DNA of 64,000 nt from assembly GCA_025331435.1 (NCBI GenBank), contig JAIWNI010000003.1, forward strand, positions 434,001 to 498,000, read 5' to 3'. Made by a program: the position numbers and the translations under genes. This stretch comes from Choanephora cucurbitarum (taxonomy: Eukaryota; Mucoromycota; Mucoromycetes; Mucorales; Choanephoraceae). Shown in pieces: positions 1 through 12,001 of the stretch. Each line of letters opens with the position of its first letter. Positions within the stretch are counted from its first letter, which is position 1. The notes under the pieces were generated by a model that did not search any database, was not told the DNA's origin, and saw nothing but the letters and a program-made list of their open reading frames with translations.

Positions 1-279
1 AGCATCTTACCATTTCGCCCTTCCCACTATATCAAATATACCAGGTCGTTGACTGTCTACATCACCTTGAGAAGCTTGCTTATAGAGTGCATATAGCTTT
101 TTATTTTTGTTAGAAAAGTCAATGGAGTCATAGTAGTAAAGAAGAAGGCTTACTTGCAACTTTTGTTCTTTCGTAGGCTGTATATGAGATGAAGCAGGTA
201 AATTTTGAACAATATATAACGCTTTGTTATAGCTTTGGTTAGCGTATCTGTTTGAGTGATGAGAAGACTTTGTTGCCAT
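1..279 (-). CDS. acyl-CoA-binding protein (cut by window edge)
   Basis: Acyl-CoA-binding proteins bind long-chain acyl-CoA esters and buffer or shuttle them in the cytosol. The spliced product carries the family core: an LP step, then KL-LYALYKQAS, GD, RPG, D and GRAKW. An in-frame 57-nt intron (complement 97-153, GTAAGC donor, CTAAC branch-like site, AAAAAG acceptor) separates KLQ from LYALYKQAS; read through it would insert 19 foreign residues. I chose the ATG at 279 for its good context (GGCCATGGC). An in-frame ATG at 315 would add a hydrophobic MSFLVFLVFIVA leader and cannot be excluded. The GTAAGA after the KW codon at position 7 may be another donor, so the C-terminal part probably lies outside the window. 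Divergent from the next gene. Confidence 0.8.
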
Positions 280-728
280 GGCCACAATGAAAACTAAAAA
301 AACAAGAAATGACAAAAAGCGGTCATTGAACTCTATAAAAACGAAAAAACAAAAGAGGAGTCATGTAACACCAGAAAGTAGGGACATTAAAGTATGCATA
401 AAGAGTTCACTGTTACTGATAGGGAGGGTAAGTGTTTGACATTTAATAAGTTCAAGAGTGAGCTAAATCTACTATGTTATTTTATTATAGAAGCTAGTTA
501 AAGTAAGCCTGTTACTGATCAAGCATATCATAACACCCCACAGGCCCTTTTTCTTTTTTGTCAACAAAATAGAGTGCAATTCATCTTGTCTTATACGAAA
601 TCATCTTGACTGTATTTGTATAAACAATTACATCACTTTTTTTACCTGGTGAAATTAAAAGACCAAGTTAGTGTACGCTATCTTTTGTTTTTTTTCCTTT
701 TTTCTTCTTCTTAAACAACATAAAAATC
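280..728. other. shared divergent promoter region
   Basis: About 450 bp between two divergently transcribed genes. It holds T-rich and CTT-rich tracts just before the ATG at 729 and A/T-rich sequence near the other gene. No other ORF, repeat or RNA gene is evident. Confidence 0.5.
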
Positions 729-1340
729 ATGGTTGAAAATAATCTTAACGAACTGGTAAACACCTATCAAGCTCTTCGTCAAATACCTGGCCAAGTAGGT
801 GGAGGTGAATATGATGAAAGAGTTGACTCTTTAGATGGTGAAAAGTATCAAGTGATGAAGGTAAAAAAAAGAAGAAAGGAGTTGAAGGTGATACTTATCT
901 CTTTTTTCTCTCAAAAAAAAATGGGTATCCTTTATAGGCTTTGGGTGAGCAATTGGGAACAGCAGATACACCAGCTGCCAACATCTTGTCTAAGCTTGGT
1001 AAGCCAGATGAACTTGTACCTACTCTTGATAACGGAGATGCCTCTGTTCAGACTATGCCAGGTAAAAAAAAATCATGCAAAAGGACGCGCTTTATGTAGC
1101 TAACTCAAATGCGATTAAAGGCCCGATGATACCATCTGAAGGTGCTGCTGGAACTACAGCCTCTCAACCTCCTTTCTATTTTGTTTACAACTTGCGCCCA
1201 AAGAAAGATTACTTGTACTTTAAGGTATTTCATATAAACACAAACTATTTAGAAGCTATTTCTCTAATTTCTTTTGGTGATAGATTGATCCTGTGAAGGA
1301 GGTTGTTATCTCTTCTGGTTGGCACAGATCCTCAGAATAA
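729..1340 (+). CDS. small conserved fungal protein of unknown function
   Basis: Four exons (729-860, 938-1061, 1100-1224, 1284-1340) splice to 145 residues in frame; introns are 77, 38 and 59 nt. The N-terminus is helical, followed by ALGEQLG, then LSKLGKPDELVPTL, a disordered GPMIPSEGA stretch and a compact C-terminus with FYFVYNLRPKKDYLYFK, IDPVKEVVIS and SGWH. The LGKPD turn followed by a strand-rich Y-L-Y-F-K segment resembles the small SmpA/BLIP-like fold seen in short bacterial lipoproteins, but that is only a shape impression. I recall similar short proteins as unnamed in other fungi. No signal peptide or membrane segment is seen. Coding status is well supported by the clean splicing; function is unknown. 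Confidence 0.75.
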
Positions 1341-3841
1341 ATACCATTTAGTCATTGATTATATTACAATAAATCTTTATTTTTTTTTGTATAGATAGAG
1401 TATTACTAGATGAGTTAATATAACATTGCTTGGTGATATGAGCTTTCCTTGACAAATAGATTCTAAAGACTATACTCTATTCTATTTCTTTATGGTATCA
1501 GCTGATACAGTAAGTATGCATGAGAAAGTTGCTGTGTTTTGGTTTTTAGGTTAAAGTACATCTGGTGTATGAACAAATGCACGCTAGATTCATGAAGCTC
1601 CTGTTATGCATTTCTTCGTGTAAAACATGAGAGCCATAAACCTTATATTTTTCTTAAAAAGATGAACTGATAAAAGCAATCTTATAATGCGATACTAATA
1701 ACTCAGAGAATAGAGTGTACGCGTTTGGTACAGGCGGAAAGAGGCTCTGAAAAGAAGAGGTGGGAGCAGGTTGCAATAAAGCTGCTAGCAATGTAAAATT
1801 CAACTTGTCATTCTGGAGAAAAGAGAATCATACGCTTTTTCTTGTTCCAATTACAATGTTCTTTTTAAAAAAAAAAAAGATCCTTGAGACATGATCCAAC
1901 TCATGCTAATCATAGTAGGCGGTCGCATTTCGCCTCGACTTGGAACTGGTTGATGCATGATCTAGGCCATGACTATGACGGCAGCAGGGAGGCCATAGAA
2001 ACTTAAATTGGCTCTAATCTAACTCGATCGAGATTTATATGCTCAGTGCTCGAAAAAAGCAGTTGGTCGAGAAGACCAATCGATAAGGTTTGAAAAGGAA
2101 AGAGAGAAAAAGGAGCAAACGCAAATTCAGCCCTTTTTTTTTGCGAACAAAGATAAAATGCAATACAACAAAAGGCTTAGTGCAAATGTTGATGTTCCAG
2201 ATGTATCAACTCTTTATTGTCTTGAGATAAACAGTTAGACAGCTTAGTAAAATAATACTTTCAAAATCCAGGTAAATTGCTAATCAGAACCTTGCTTCAA
2301 GCCTTTCTTGTTCTAACCGTCAAAGCCTCTTCTTCTTCCACCAAGAAAAAAAAATCCTGTTTTAATTGGGTTGACCTCAGCCGTATAAGGGAGGCAGGTG
2401 CACATAACCTTCTCAACGACTACTCAATATAGTTTTGCTATGTCCTGATGCGTGCGTATAAGCGCATTATATACTACCAGATCATGTCCATTGAACATCT
2501 CATGCTCATTTATAATACTCAGAAACGTATCAATGAAGTTAAAATAATAAACAGTGATTGTTCTTTCCTTTGCCTTTTTCGATGACAGTTGAACTATCAG
2601 ACCATGCCTTTCATTTCTCTCCAATTGCAGCTACTCTAGGCAACCTAACCTTCAATTTGGCTACACTATAGAAGGACATGCTCGTCCTTGTCTCAAGTAG
2701 CACAACAAACGCATACTATTCTTTTACTTGACAAAATCATGAAACAATTCAAACAATTAATGTTTCTTTTGGTAAGATCTCCAAATGCTTATTTGAAACG
2801 ACCATAAATAGATCTTTTTTTTTTTCAAAAGTGCGCCATTAATTTCTCCGTTTGGTGTATGTTGCATATAATCGACGACCCAATAGTAAGTCGCTCATGG
2901 CAAATGCCACGTTGTTGCTTAACGTGGTGAAACCTACTATTATTATTTTCTCTGTCTTTATAATTTACAGAATTTTTCAAATACTCAACATGCTACGATG
3001 TACTACCTAAAGCGTGCATATAGTAAATCTCTATATATATCAAAAGAACTAGACTTTACATGACAGTTGAGCTTCTTGTCCTTAAGGAAGCCTCAGAATT
3101 ACAAAGTTCAATGTTATGTGGTGATCAGATATTGACTTATAACAAGTAATGGGCTCATTCAATGAATCTTTGATGAACAAAGGAAGTTTGTATGACATGA
3201 ACAAATTCATTCTATTCTTCTTTGGCTTACAAAAAAATTCCTGTCACTGTCCTTGGGCTATTTAATATAATCTTTAGCAATTAAAATATCCATTGAAGGT
3301 TTAGCCTCTAATTGTTGAGGGACCTTGTGATCAAGCAGAGACCAAGATATCCTGTATTGTCTCAGGGGGGCTTTTGGGTTAGCATTAGTGTGTTTAAGCT
3401 CGCTTTATGATTTCAACTTGGGTTCTATGTCGAGTGGCCATAGATGTTAGATCATGTTGAAACATGACATGTGTTTATTCTTAATAAATAGAGAAAAAAG
3501 GTACACAACATTTAAATGATAATCTGCAAAGCTGAAAGAAAAAAAAAAGAAAAGCCCAATAAGCAGCATGTCTCTGATTAGACAACAGCACAAAAAGACA
3601 CATCTTGCACGGTCTATGTTTCCTAAAAAAGCTTTTTGAGTTCTATGAACATTGTATTATTATTTTTTAAAACTCATCAATAGCACTCACAAAAAGTATG
3701 CAACTTGTAAATAAACCACCAAAGGGATAGTGCTACGTTTAAATTTCTTTGTTTTTTTTCCTCTCCTTTTTTTTCTTTCTTTTTCCATATCTTATTTTTT
3801 TTCTTTTCATTTCTTTATCACCCACTTAAGTGACTCAGAAA
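1341..3841. other. 2.5-kb gene-poor region
   Basis: AT-rich spacer without an intact gene. It holds a dead DDE transposase fragment on the minus strand (2340-2624, listed separately), a short GC-richer patch near 1905-1990 with a small AGGCG/CGCCT hairpin, and pyrimidine-rich tracts from 3750 to 3830 that are probably the promoter of the RNA-binding protein gene. Confidence 0.5.
2340..2624 (-). pseudogene. decayed DDE (Tc1/mariner-like) transposase fragment
   Basis: The minus strand reads TFLSIINEHEMFNGH, then LVVYNALIRTHQDIAKLY, a single TGA stop, and in the same frame VEKVMCTCLPYTAEVNPIK. This parallels the end of Tc1/mariner-type DDE transposases, where a VMDNAPIHT-like block with the second catalytic Asp is followed by LPPYSPELNPIE with the third acidic residue. 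Here the Asp is Tyr (VVYNA) and the Glu is Lys (NPIK), so the copy is catalytically dead even apart from the stop. The N-terminal part with the first Asp and the DNA-binding domain is not recognisable, and no terminal repeats were found. This is an inference from motif pattern only. Confidence 0.6.
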
Positions 3842-6393
3842 ATGACGACTAAAAAGCCTATTATCAAGCTTCCACCTAACAACAAATCAACTTATGTAAA
3901 CCGTCCTGGTCCTTACCGAGACGTTACTCAATACGAGTCAACTTTTGTTTCCAAAGATTTATTTTTTGAAGACGAGGAAAATCGGTTGTCATATAGCGAT
4001 ATTGAAAGTTTATTTCAAGAATATAATATATTAAAGTGAGTTACATCCTTTTGATAAAAAAAGAAAAGCTTGTTTCCAAATCTAAAAACGTGTATCAACA
4101 AAAGCATCAAGCGAGAACGAGGTGGCGGATATTTAAGCTTCCCGGATTCCAAAATTGGTAAGTGACAAGGGCAAACTGGCGTTGATATCTTATACTGATT
4201 TTTTTTAATAGCGGATCGAGTCTATTCCTTGTTTAACGGATACACGTTTGCCAATCAGGCAATACTTAAACTTAGAATATCTGCAGATGAAATGGATGAG
4301 CCTCAGCCAGAAGGGTCTCTCTTGGAAGTAAGAAACCTACCATCTCGTATTGATCACAATGCTCTGTATGATATATTTCGCCCTTATGGTCCATTGAACA
4401 TTTGCAAGACCATTCCAGAAGAAGGTACTCAGAATGCAAAAGCACTTATTCAGTATTTCAGTCAGGAGGACTCTGATAATGCCGTAAGCAAGCTGGTAAA
4501 GTAGTCTCTCCCCCCTTTTTTTTCTCTATGAAAACAAATTGTAGACTGACAAGTTCTGTTTAGAATGGTAAAGAGATTGAAAATAATGTCATGTAAGTTA
4601 TTATTTTTTAAAACGGAGTATATTATACCATTTAAGAATCCCCTCGTCCCTTTTCCTCCCCTTCTTTTCTCTCTCTTTCTTTCTTTCTTACATTATTTTT
4701 TTTCTTTAAACAATTATAGTCGTATTTCTTCATTTGTCATGAGTAACTTGGCAACATCTCGTAATGTAAGTGCATACATCATGCTAGTATGAACATCGCC
4801 TTAATAATCCCCCCCTTTTTTTTATAGAATACCACAATGGAAAACAAACCAGAGGGTCTGATTGATTTTATGAATCTCTATGTCAAAAATTTGGATCCAA
4901 CAGTCAACAGCACTGAACTATTTGAACTCTTTCGTTCATTTGGTCGTATTGTATCTGCCAGAGTCATGAGTAACCCACAGAATGGCCTTTCTAAAGGTTA
5001 TGGCTTCGTAAGCTTTTCTAAGCCCGAGGAGGCAGCACTTGCTTTGCAAAAGATGAAGGGATTCCAATTTCGCAACAAGTCAATGATAGTTGCCTATCAC
5101 GAGCCCAAAAAGCCTAGACAAGAGAAATCTTCCTCTACCACAACTTCATCTTTCCATTCTCCTCCCCCAAGTGCTCCTATCGATTACGCTACCACTCCTT
5201 ATTTTGAAACAAGACATCCCCATGAAGGTAAGAGATAAAAAAAAGGAACACCAGTCGTTTGGCTTCAACTTATCATTTATGCTCAAAATAAAAAGGTCTT
5301 ATGAATGGCTTGAACATAGATCATACAGATCATCTAGCCATGAACATGAAAGACCTTGCTATAGGCACAACCATGCAACGAAAGGTATAGATAGAGCAGC
5401 ATCTCTTGACTGTGATAGCTCATTGACTAAAAAAAATCATGTTTAGGTCTCTGCTGTTGAAAGCAATTATCCTCCTCGTCATTCCCCTCCATTTATGGCT
5501 CGCCCATCACTAGCATCGCTTGCATCAGGAGCTAGCATTCAACCTGTACCACCCCATGCATACACTAAAGTAGAATCAAGGAAGATAGAAGACGATTCGC
5601 TTCGTCCACTCAGACGCAAAAGTTCCTTAGAATCAGTCAACTCTATCATGACTGAGTCTAGTGCTCAGATGCAGCGTGTGCGTATGACAGAAGCCGTCAA
5701 GAACTGTGGATCATTTGGAAAGGAATTAAACGATATAGTAGACATGCTTTTGACGCTCAAGAGAAAAGAAAGATCGCTTTGTTTGTTCAATACCGATTTC
5801 TTGAGAGAAAAGATCAGTGCAGCTCTTGAAGCTCTTGAGATTTGTGAAGATGAGGATGTGGTTATAGAGCAAACTCCAATCAAGCCAATGTAAGTATTTC
5901 TTCTTTATGGAGAAACGGAAACCATACAAAAAGGAAACGTACTGATGCATATACTTAAAGGGCAATGGTATCCACTGAAATCAGTCCACCTAGATCGCCT
6001 GTAAAAAAGCCTTCCGTCTATCAAAATCCAGTTGCTGTGCCAGTACGAAAATCAAAGGCCATACCAATTGTTGCACCACCTACTGTAAACTCATCCAAAA
6101 CAATGGAGATCGAAACCTTGTTGAGTTCGCTTGAAGGCAAAAGTACACATGAAAAGAAGCAACTTCTGGGAGACCAATTGTTTCCTTTGGTTAAGGTAAT
6201 ATTTTTTTAATCTAAATAAGGGGAGCAATAGAGCTTATTATTTTTTTAAATTAAATAGGCTACAGGTGTCAAACCTGCACCAAAGATCACCATTCGTTTG
6301 TTAGACACAGTCAAATTGGAAGAATTGGCAAGAATTATGTTTGACAAGGACGCATTGAGAGTTCAAGTGGACAAGGCTGCTGCTAGTCTGTAA
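3842..6393 (+). CDS. poly(A)-binding-like protein: RRMs plus C-terminal MLLE domain
   Basis: Ten exons (3842-4035, 4105-4157, 4212-4495, 4564-4592, 4720-4765, 4828-5227, 5296-5384, 5447-5889, 5961-6195, 6259-6393) splice in frame to 635 residues. A first RRM is divergent. A second begins SLLEVRNLPSRID. The third has a clear RNP2 (LYVKNLDP) and RNP1 (KGYGFVSF). A long Ser/Pro-rich linker follows, and the C-terminus is an MLLE/PABC domain (ETLLSSLEGK, HEKKQLLGDQLFPLVK, then ITIRLLD and LEELARIMFD). MLLE domains bind PAM2 peptides in translation and mRNA-decay factors. The order of RRMs, linker and MLLE recalls Pab1 and its paralogues Pes4/Mip6, but with fewer and weaker RRMs than canonical PABP, so it is probably a paralogue rather than the main PABP. 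Convergent with the lipase gene, 288 bp between stops. Confidence 0.88.
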
Positions 6394-6681
6394 GCCTTCT
6401 TTCATTGACTGTGTCGCATGATTCCCTTCTTCTCCTATTTTTTTTTGTATGTGTATACCCCCATCCCTATAAAGACGTTACAGGAAGAACTCTTTTCGAT
6501 TATCACAATGTTGTATTCCCTCTTTTTGAAAAGGAAACAGATACACATATATGCACTGATACCTCTTTTTTTTTTCTTATTTCATCGCTTTTCTAATCTA
6601 ATCTTTTTATTTTACGTGAATAAAAAATTTTCTATCCCAATAATCAGAGTGTAGGGTGAATCAAAAGGTTGGCAAGGTTCT

Positions 6682-8637
6682 CTAGTCATTTTGTTGGCTA
6701 TAATATACTTGTGCACGCTCAAGCCCCTCAAAATAATGGATGGGGATATGGTCTCTTAGAAAGAAAGGGTAAAATGATTCCAATAGGCTGATAGGATTGC
6801 GATGGCTTTTTAAAATAGGTCTAAACCACCAAGGGTAACTTTGTAGATCTACTTCTTGAGTTTTGTTCGCCAATGGTGGCTCTTCTGGAATGAGGTGATC
6901 GGAAGAAGACGCAATATCAACAGTCAGATTAGACTGGTAACTAGATGGATAGATCTTCAATGGTTTTTCGTGTAGCATAGGATAGGTGATTTGGACAGCA
7001 TGTCCTATATGCGAGTAATTAAAGAAATCAGTGCTTGATACATAATGCCCTATTGTCATGCTGTTGTAACCAGGTGGAATCCTGCAGATTATGTCTGATT
7101 TGTTGATAACACGCCATAAGGTTGAAGCCCTTGATAAGGGCAAGTTAGAAAAGGAGGAAAACATGGAAGCAAAATCGTTGTCTCCTACGGCAGGTGTACC
7201 TATCACATAGGCATCACGTAGCTCGCACATAGGAGCAATGTCTTCTGGACACTTGAGCCATCGTGCGAACAAGAGAGAACCAATAGCAGCACCTAGAGAA
7301 TGACCTGCTACCCACACCTGAACAGGTCTGGAGGGATCTTTAGAGTCCTTCTGAAGCTGAGTTGCTCTTTCTCGAATAGCGCTTTGGATTGCATAATATG
7401 GATCACGAGTATCTACATCGAAATGAGAAGAAAACAGACTACTGTAGAACCCTTCATGTGCAGAACCAAACAGATAAGATCTTGCATCTGTACGCTGAAG
7501 TGTAGCATCCACCAAAAACTCACTATAATTCGTGGGTGTCGTGCCCTTGAAGGCAACAATGATAAATGGGTTTTCATGTTTGATTGGCCAAAAGAGACCA
7601 CAGAATGTATCACCCAGCGACTTGAGATCTGTCACACCAGCGAAATGAAGTCCGTAACTGCGAGCAATCTTACGAATCTCCCTTTCTGATTCCCAAACGA
7701 GGCGTGTCATGTCACGCTCAATCTGCTGGTATTGCTTATCAGCTTCCTTGATGTTCTTTTTGTTTTTGTTGAAATCTGAAAGCAGTCGGTACGCTTCAAC
7801 AATCTTTTTGTCTTGACGCTCGTAAACAAGAGAACCAAGGATAGTCATAGTCTGTGCGATAGATACATCGAATGTCCTATGACGCTGATCATCTTCGGTT
7901 TCAATACTATTCGACTCGGATGCCGTTTTTCCAAGTGCAGGTAATGTGTTCCTCACGAGTAGCCTTGATTTCTCAGAAAGCAATAGCTGAGGTGCTCCCC
8001 AATTTATGATACTGAAGCCTACAAAATCATTGTTAATTTACTCAGTCAATTTAAGCAATGACATACCATAACCAAAATCTTTGCTTATACAATCAACAAG
8101 TTCATTGCCACCCAATCCGTCCATGAATATCTTGAGACCAATTTCAAACATAAACAGAGCGACAGCAATAATAGGGTACGTAAAAATAAAAGCAAATGCA
8201 CTTAATGGTGCTGTAAAAATAGTAATCCAATTAAAGTAGAACATGAGAAACAGGTTTTGATAAACGCCAATGGCATATCTCCAGTAACCGCTCGGTCTAT
8301 ACTGCTTGGTGGTCGTTCTCTGCAGACGATAGACCCATAAAATGATCCATTCTATTATGTTTTGAGGTTGTGGCAGTTCTGGCTCAGCTTTTTTGCCATG
8401 TGTCTTTCGGTTGTATTTTTGAACACCCAAGATTTCATCCAAATGTTGTCTTGAAAAATGCGTTTCGGTTAGCGATTTATCGTCATCATCGTCATCATCG
8501 CCATCATATATATCGGTTTGTTTATTAGTGGTATTATTCGATGCGACATCGTTGTCTTGCTGCTTGTTTACTTCATCATGGCCCATAATTGTATGTTTCA
8601 GTTTGGGTAAGGTCTCTAATAAGCTTGTTTGCGACAT
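6682..8637 (-). CDS. membrane-anchored class-3 lipase
   Basis: Two exons (8637-8067 and 8018-6682) joined by a 48-nt intron give 635 residues. The N-terminus is acidic with a run of Asp. Around residues 130-175 lies a long hydrophobic region (two likely membrane passes, with FAFIFTYPIIAVALFMF). The catalytic half has FIIVAFKGTTPTN as oxyanion strand, the nucleophile elbow VWVAGHSLGAAIGS, a following Asp in INKSDIICRIPPG, and a His in YSHIGHAV. These match the Ser-Asp-His triad of the lipase_3 (Rhizomucor-lipase-like) fold. Family members hydrolyse acylglycerols or phospholipids; the membrane segment argues for an intracellular membrane lipase rather than a secreted one. Substrate is not deducible. 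Confidence 0.87.
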
Positions 8638-10171
8638 TTTTTTATAATGAAAGCAAAAAACGAGAAAAAAGAATCCTAAAAAAAAAACAAAAAGGCTGTG
8701 TACACTTATATCTGTTTAATCTGACGTTGCGCAAATTAACAAAAGAGTTAGTTCAGTCGTTCATAGCAACTTAGCGGGTTTCAAAAATAGACTTGTTGCA
8801 TAATGAATTTTTAATTATCACTTTAATATAAATCATTGAAGCTTTCTAGTACACATTTCTTATGTTAACCAACTAGCTCTGGTACGATAGTTACAGAGAT
8901 TTTGAGAGTAACAGAGAGGACTCAAATGAACTCTTTGCTTCAGTGATCTTCTAGGAACAAACGAGAATGTTTAGCAAAACTATAAATATGACTTCAGAGA
9001 TCTGGCCCTATGCTTCAGTGATGTAATTTTGTAACATTTCCTTGCCAAAAAATTTGATTTAAGCTTTCTCAAAGTGACAAACGCATGCATTTTATATCCT
9101 TGGATTACACTTATTTCTCCAATGTTAGTCTGCTTGTAAATTGGGGTATCTCCTATAGAAACATATGGGCTCTATGTATACTTGTTTACTTTCAAAATAT
9201 CAAGAGTGCTACTCAAGAAGCACAGATCGCGATATGTAGTAGTTCTCTTTAGTTTCGATTTTTGAGATTGGCCTATATCGAGCTCACTCTCTCTTTTGCC
9301 AACCTGTACAGGAACAAGCTTCTCGGCAACTCAATTTCACTTGATATTTATTTCTCCATAGCAGGCTCCGTTAAAAGTTGTTGCGGGGAAATCTTTTTGT
9401 TTTCTCACTCTGTTTGTGCAGGAAAGATGTTTCTATTTTTGATAGCTGCTTCCAGACTATCAAGAGATCATCTCTCTTTTTACTTTCCATCTATTTGACA
9501 GGTTTGGTTGGTTCATCATTATTTCCCTATTGACAACCTGTTAACTTACTGTAATTACTAGTCAAAGTTCATTGAATTTGTCAATAAGCATTTTGATATT
9601 GTTGTTAATGACTTTAATGGCTATAATTAGCCTTGCAGCTTTATTTGTGCCTAAGTTAGAATGTGATATGTCACTCATAGAAAAGTATCTTAACAATCTT
9701 GCCACTTCCGACAAGCTTCTTCTGTTGAGCTAGAGCAGGTGCCTATTTTTCAACAAGTATAATTAGAAAATCAGCGACTCAAGAATTGATGAAATTGTTA
9801 AGATCCTCTTTGACAATATCTGGAAGATTATGTGTAACGAGGTGGAAGATACCAAAGGTATCAGAAAGCTTTATTTTCTTTTTCTTTTGAAGTTATTCTT
9901 GAAGAAGTGTCTTTAAAGAAATTGATCTCAGTACCGTGTTTCCAAAGCCAGATCAAACTATATGCACTCTATGTATTCGATTTGTTTTGTGAGGGAAGCC
10001 CTTAATATATAGGTTGCTAGGCTATAACTAAGATAAGATAATAATAGCTTTCTTGGTACTAACAAAATACTCGATAAAAACAATGATAATATAGTTTAGT
10101 TTACTTTTGCTAGTCTCTCTGCTCACGTTTAAAATTGAAACTAAAGAGAAAAGCAAAAGCAGAAGCGATTA
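8638..10171. other. 1.5-kb intergenic region
   Basis: AT-rich sequence with no intact gene. From about 9655 to 9915 the plus strand has short open stretches with protein-like composition (for example IEKYLNNLATSDKLLLLS, then EIVKILFDNIWKIMCNEV), separated by stops and in different frames. This may be an old coding relic but matches nothing I recognise. The first 150 bp upstream of 8638 are the lipase promoter. Confidence 0.35.
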
Positions 10172-11651
10172 ATGGTAGTACACGAAAAAAAGGGACAAGA
10201 GAACGGACAGAATATGCAGAGTGTACTTGACAATTTACTCATATCAGCATATATTTCTCCAGATCCAAAGTATCCAACACCAAAAACTTCGAATTTTCAA
10301 GATGCGGCAAAATGGTATAGAAAAGCTGCACTTACTTTCCATCTCAGATAACACCATATGACTTATCCTGTAGATACATTGCACCATGCCACACATGTGA
10401 CCAGCTCTTCTTTGCCTAATAGCACTCATCTTCTTTCTTTCTTTCTCTTTTCTTCTTTCTTTTAAATTCGATCATGCTAGGATTCGAATCTAACGTAATG
10501 AAGTTTCAGACTTATCATATGTTGATTTGTTTAATAAAAAGTCTAAATCAGGCCATTATTCTTCTTTGTTATTTCTACCTAGAAAGAATTACCAAAGGAT
10601 TCAACTCGACTTGCAGCCTTTCTACAAGACTGCCTATTGTTGGGTAGCTTACGTGTAAAGCAGTCAAAAGAAAAGAATAGAGTTAGTTCAGTTACTGAGC
10701 CTACTCTTCCTTTCTTGAATAGGGATTTCGTCATTTTGAAACATTAATAAGAGGAAGGGAAGAGTTGATTTTGTATGTAACAAAGGATATACACCAGCCG
10801 AAAAATGTCATGCTGATACCTCAACAATTGTTGGAGCATTCATCGTTCATGTATGTCTTTTCTTTTTGGATCTCAAGAATAACATATTGAAGTTTGATCA
10901 AATAGAGATGCATCAGCTCAACGTTTACCATACGTACCATTTAACCCAACAGATGGTAACCTGTACAAGGTAAGAATAGTTAAAAGCCTTTGCATAAACA
11001 ATAGATAGAAAAGAAAGTAATGGATGACATTGATTCAAAAAAGGAAAAAAAGCGCATTGTGTTTCTTATAGCAGGTTATGCTATGTATAGATGTCCATAT
11101 GTTTGGGTAAGCTTCAGCAGTACAGTAAATTTATCTGTAACTGATGTTCAGTTAGCTCAGATCACATAAAGAAGAATATCTTCAAGCTCAATCAAAGAAC
11201 GAAGACTATCCTCTTCATCTCAAGAAAACGATGGATTGGAAGAACAGCAGTAAGATGTTTTCTGTCTTATCGACAGTAATCGAGAGGTTACTGACTCTGT
11301 ATTCATAGATGTATACTTATGGGAAGTTATAGACGAGATACTATCCATGACAACGAAGCCCGAAAATCCTTTTGAGATCGACTTTGCAATTTTAGACCAG
11401 TTACCGTTGGAAGAGGCTATTATGCTGATAAATTCGTTGCTTTTGTTTCTCAAAGCAATATGGGTTCAGGCCAGTCCAAGTATCACATATTCACCCAAAA
11501 GTAAGAGTTTTCCTTTCTTTGTTATAAGAGTGAAGCACTTCTAAATCCTCTATGTTTTCAAGTCTATCATGATATTCAAAAATTAGAATCACTTTATCTT
11601 GATCTCACTTACAGGACTACCTCTAGTATGAAAGAGATAGAAACACATTGA
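10172..11651 (+). CDS. multi-exon gene of unknown function, N-terminus unresolved
   Basis: Most exons are too short to stand out as ORFs. Seven exons join in one frame: 10583-10654, 10723-10850, 10906-10969, 11005-11106, 11156-11249, 11309-11500 and 11563-11651, with TGA at 11649-11651. Every junction is GT-AG, introns are 35-68 nt, and the parts give 246 residues without a stop. Segments include LAAFLQDCLLLGSLRGF, RHFETLIRGREELILYVTKD, RIVFLIAGYAMYRCPYVW and PLEEAIMLINSLLLFLKAIW. Upstream, an ATG at 10172 opens a 59-codon frame, and 10325-10414 reads protein-like with ITPYDLSC and APCHTCDQLFF, a possible Cys-rich zinc site; how these join to 10583 I could not settle. No family recognised. 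The product looks soluble and helical. Confidence covers gene existence, not the 5' end. Confidence 0.6.
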
Positions 11652-12001
11652 TTGCTTTTCAAGCTTGATTTGTGTATATGTATCTGTTGAAATCACGTTG
11701 CTCAAGTATTGCACATCCATATAGTATTAGGTTACCTATACTAGAAAAAAATTACAAAAAGTTTTTTAGACATCTCCTTTTTTTTAGTCATTTACTGTTT
11801 GATAAGATGAAAATGGTGTCAACTTCAACCAACAAACACAAAAAAGACTGCATTTTGGCTTGTGTTCAATCAACTTTTGTTTTTAATTTTGTTTTCTAAT
11901 TACCTCCTCTTTTTCTCTTTCTTTCTTTACTTGCATTTCCCCATATCGTTTCCTCTATCTTTTCCTTTCTTTCTCTCCTTTCTCTTTCCAATTGATACAA
12001 C
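11652..12001. other. promoter region with long pyrimidine tracts
   Basis: About 350 bp before the ATG at 12002. From 11895 to 11990 it is strongly CT-rich (repeated TTTCTTTC and CTCTTTCT), a pattern found just before several start codons in this window. No gene seen. Confidence 0.5.

Noticed and set aside
9262..9498. 78-codon plus ORF
   Set aside because: Composition is that of T-rich spacer, no splice or homology signal.
10465..10500. Possible tRNA T-arm (GGATTCGAATC)
   Set aside because: The T-loop-like sequence is palindromic, but the flanking bases do not form a 5-bp T stem without mismatch and no acceptor, D or anticodon arms are found on either strand.
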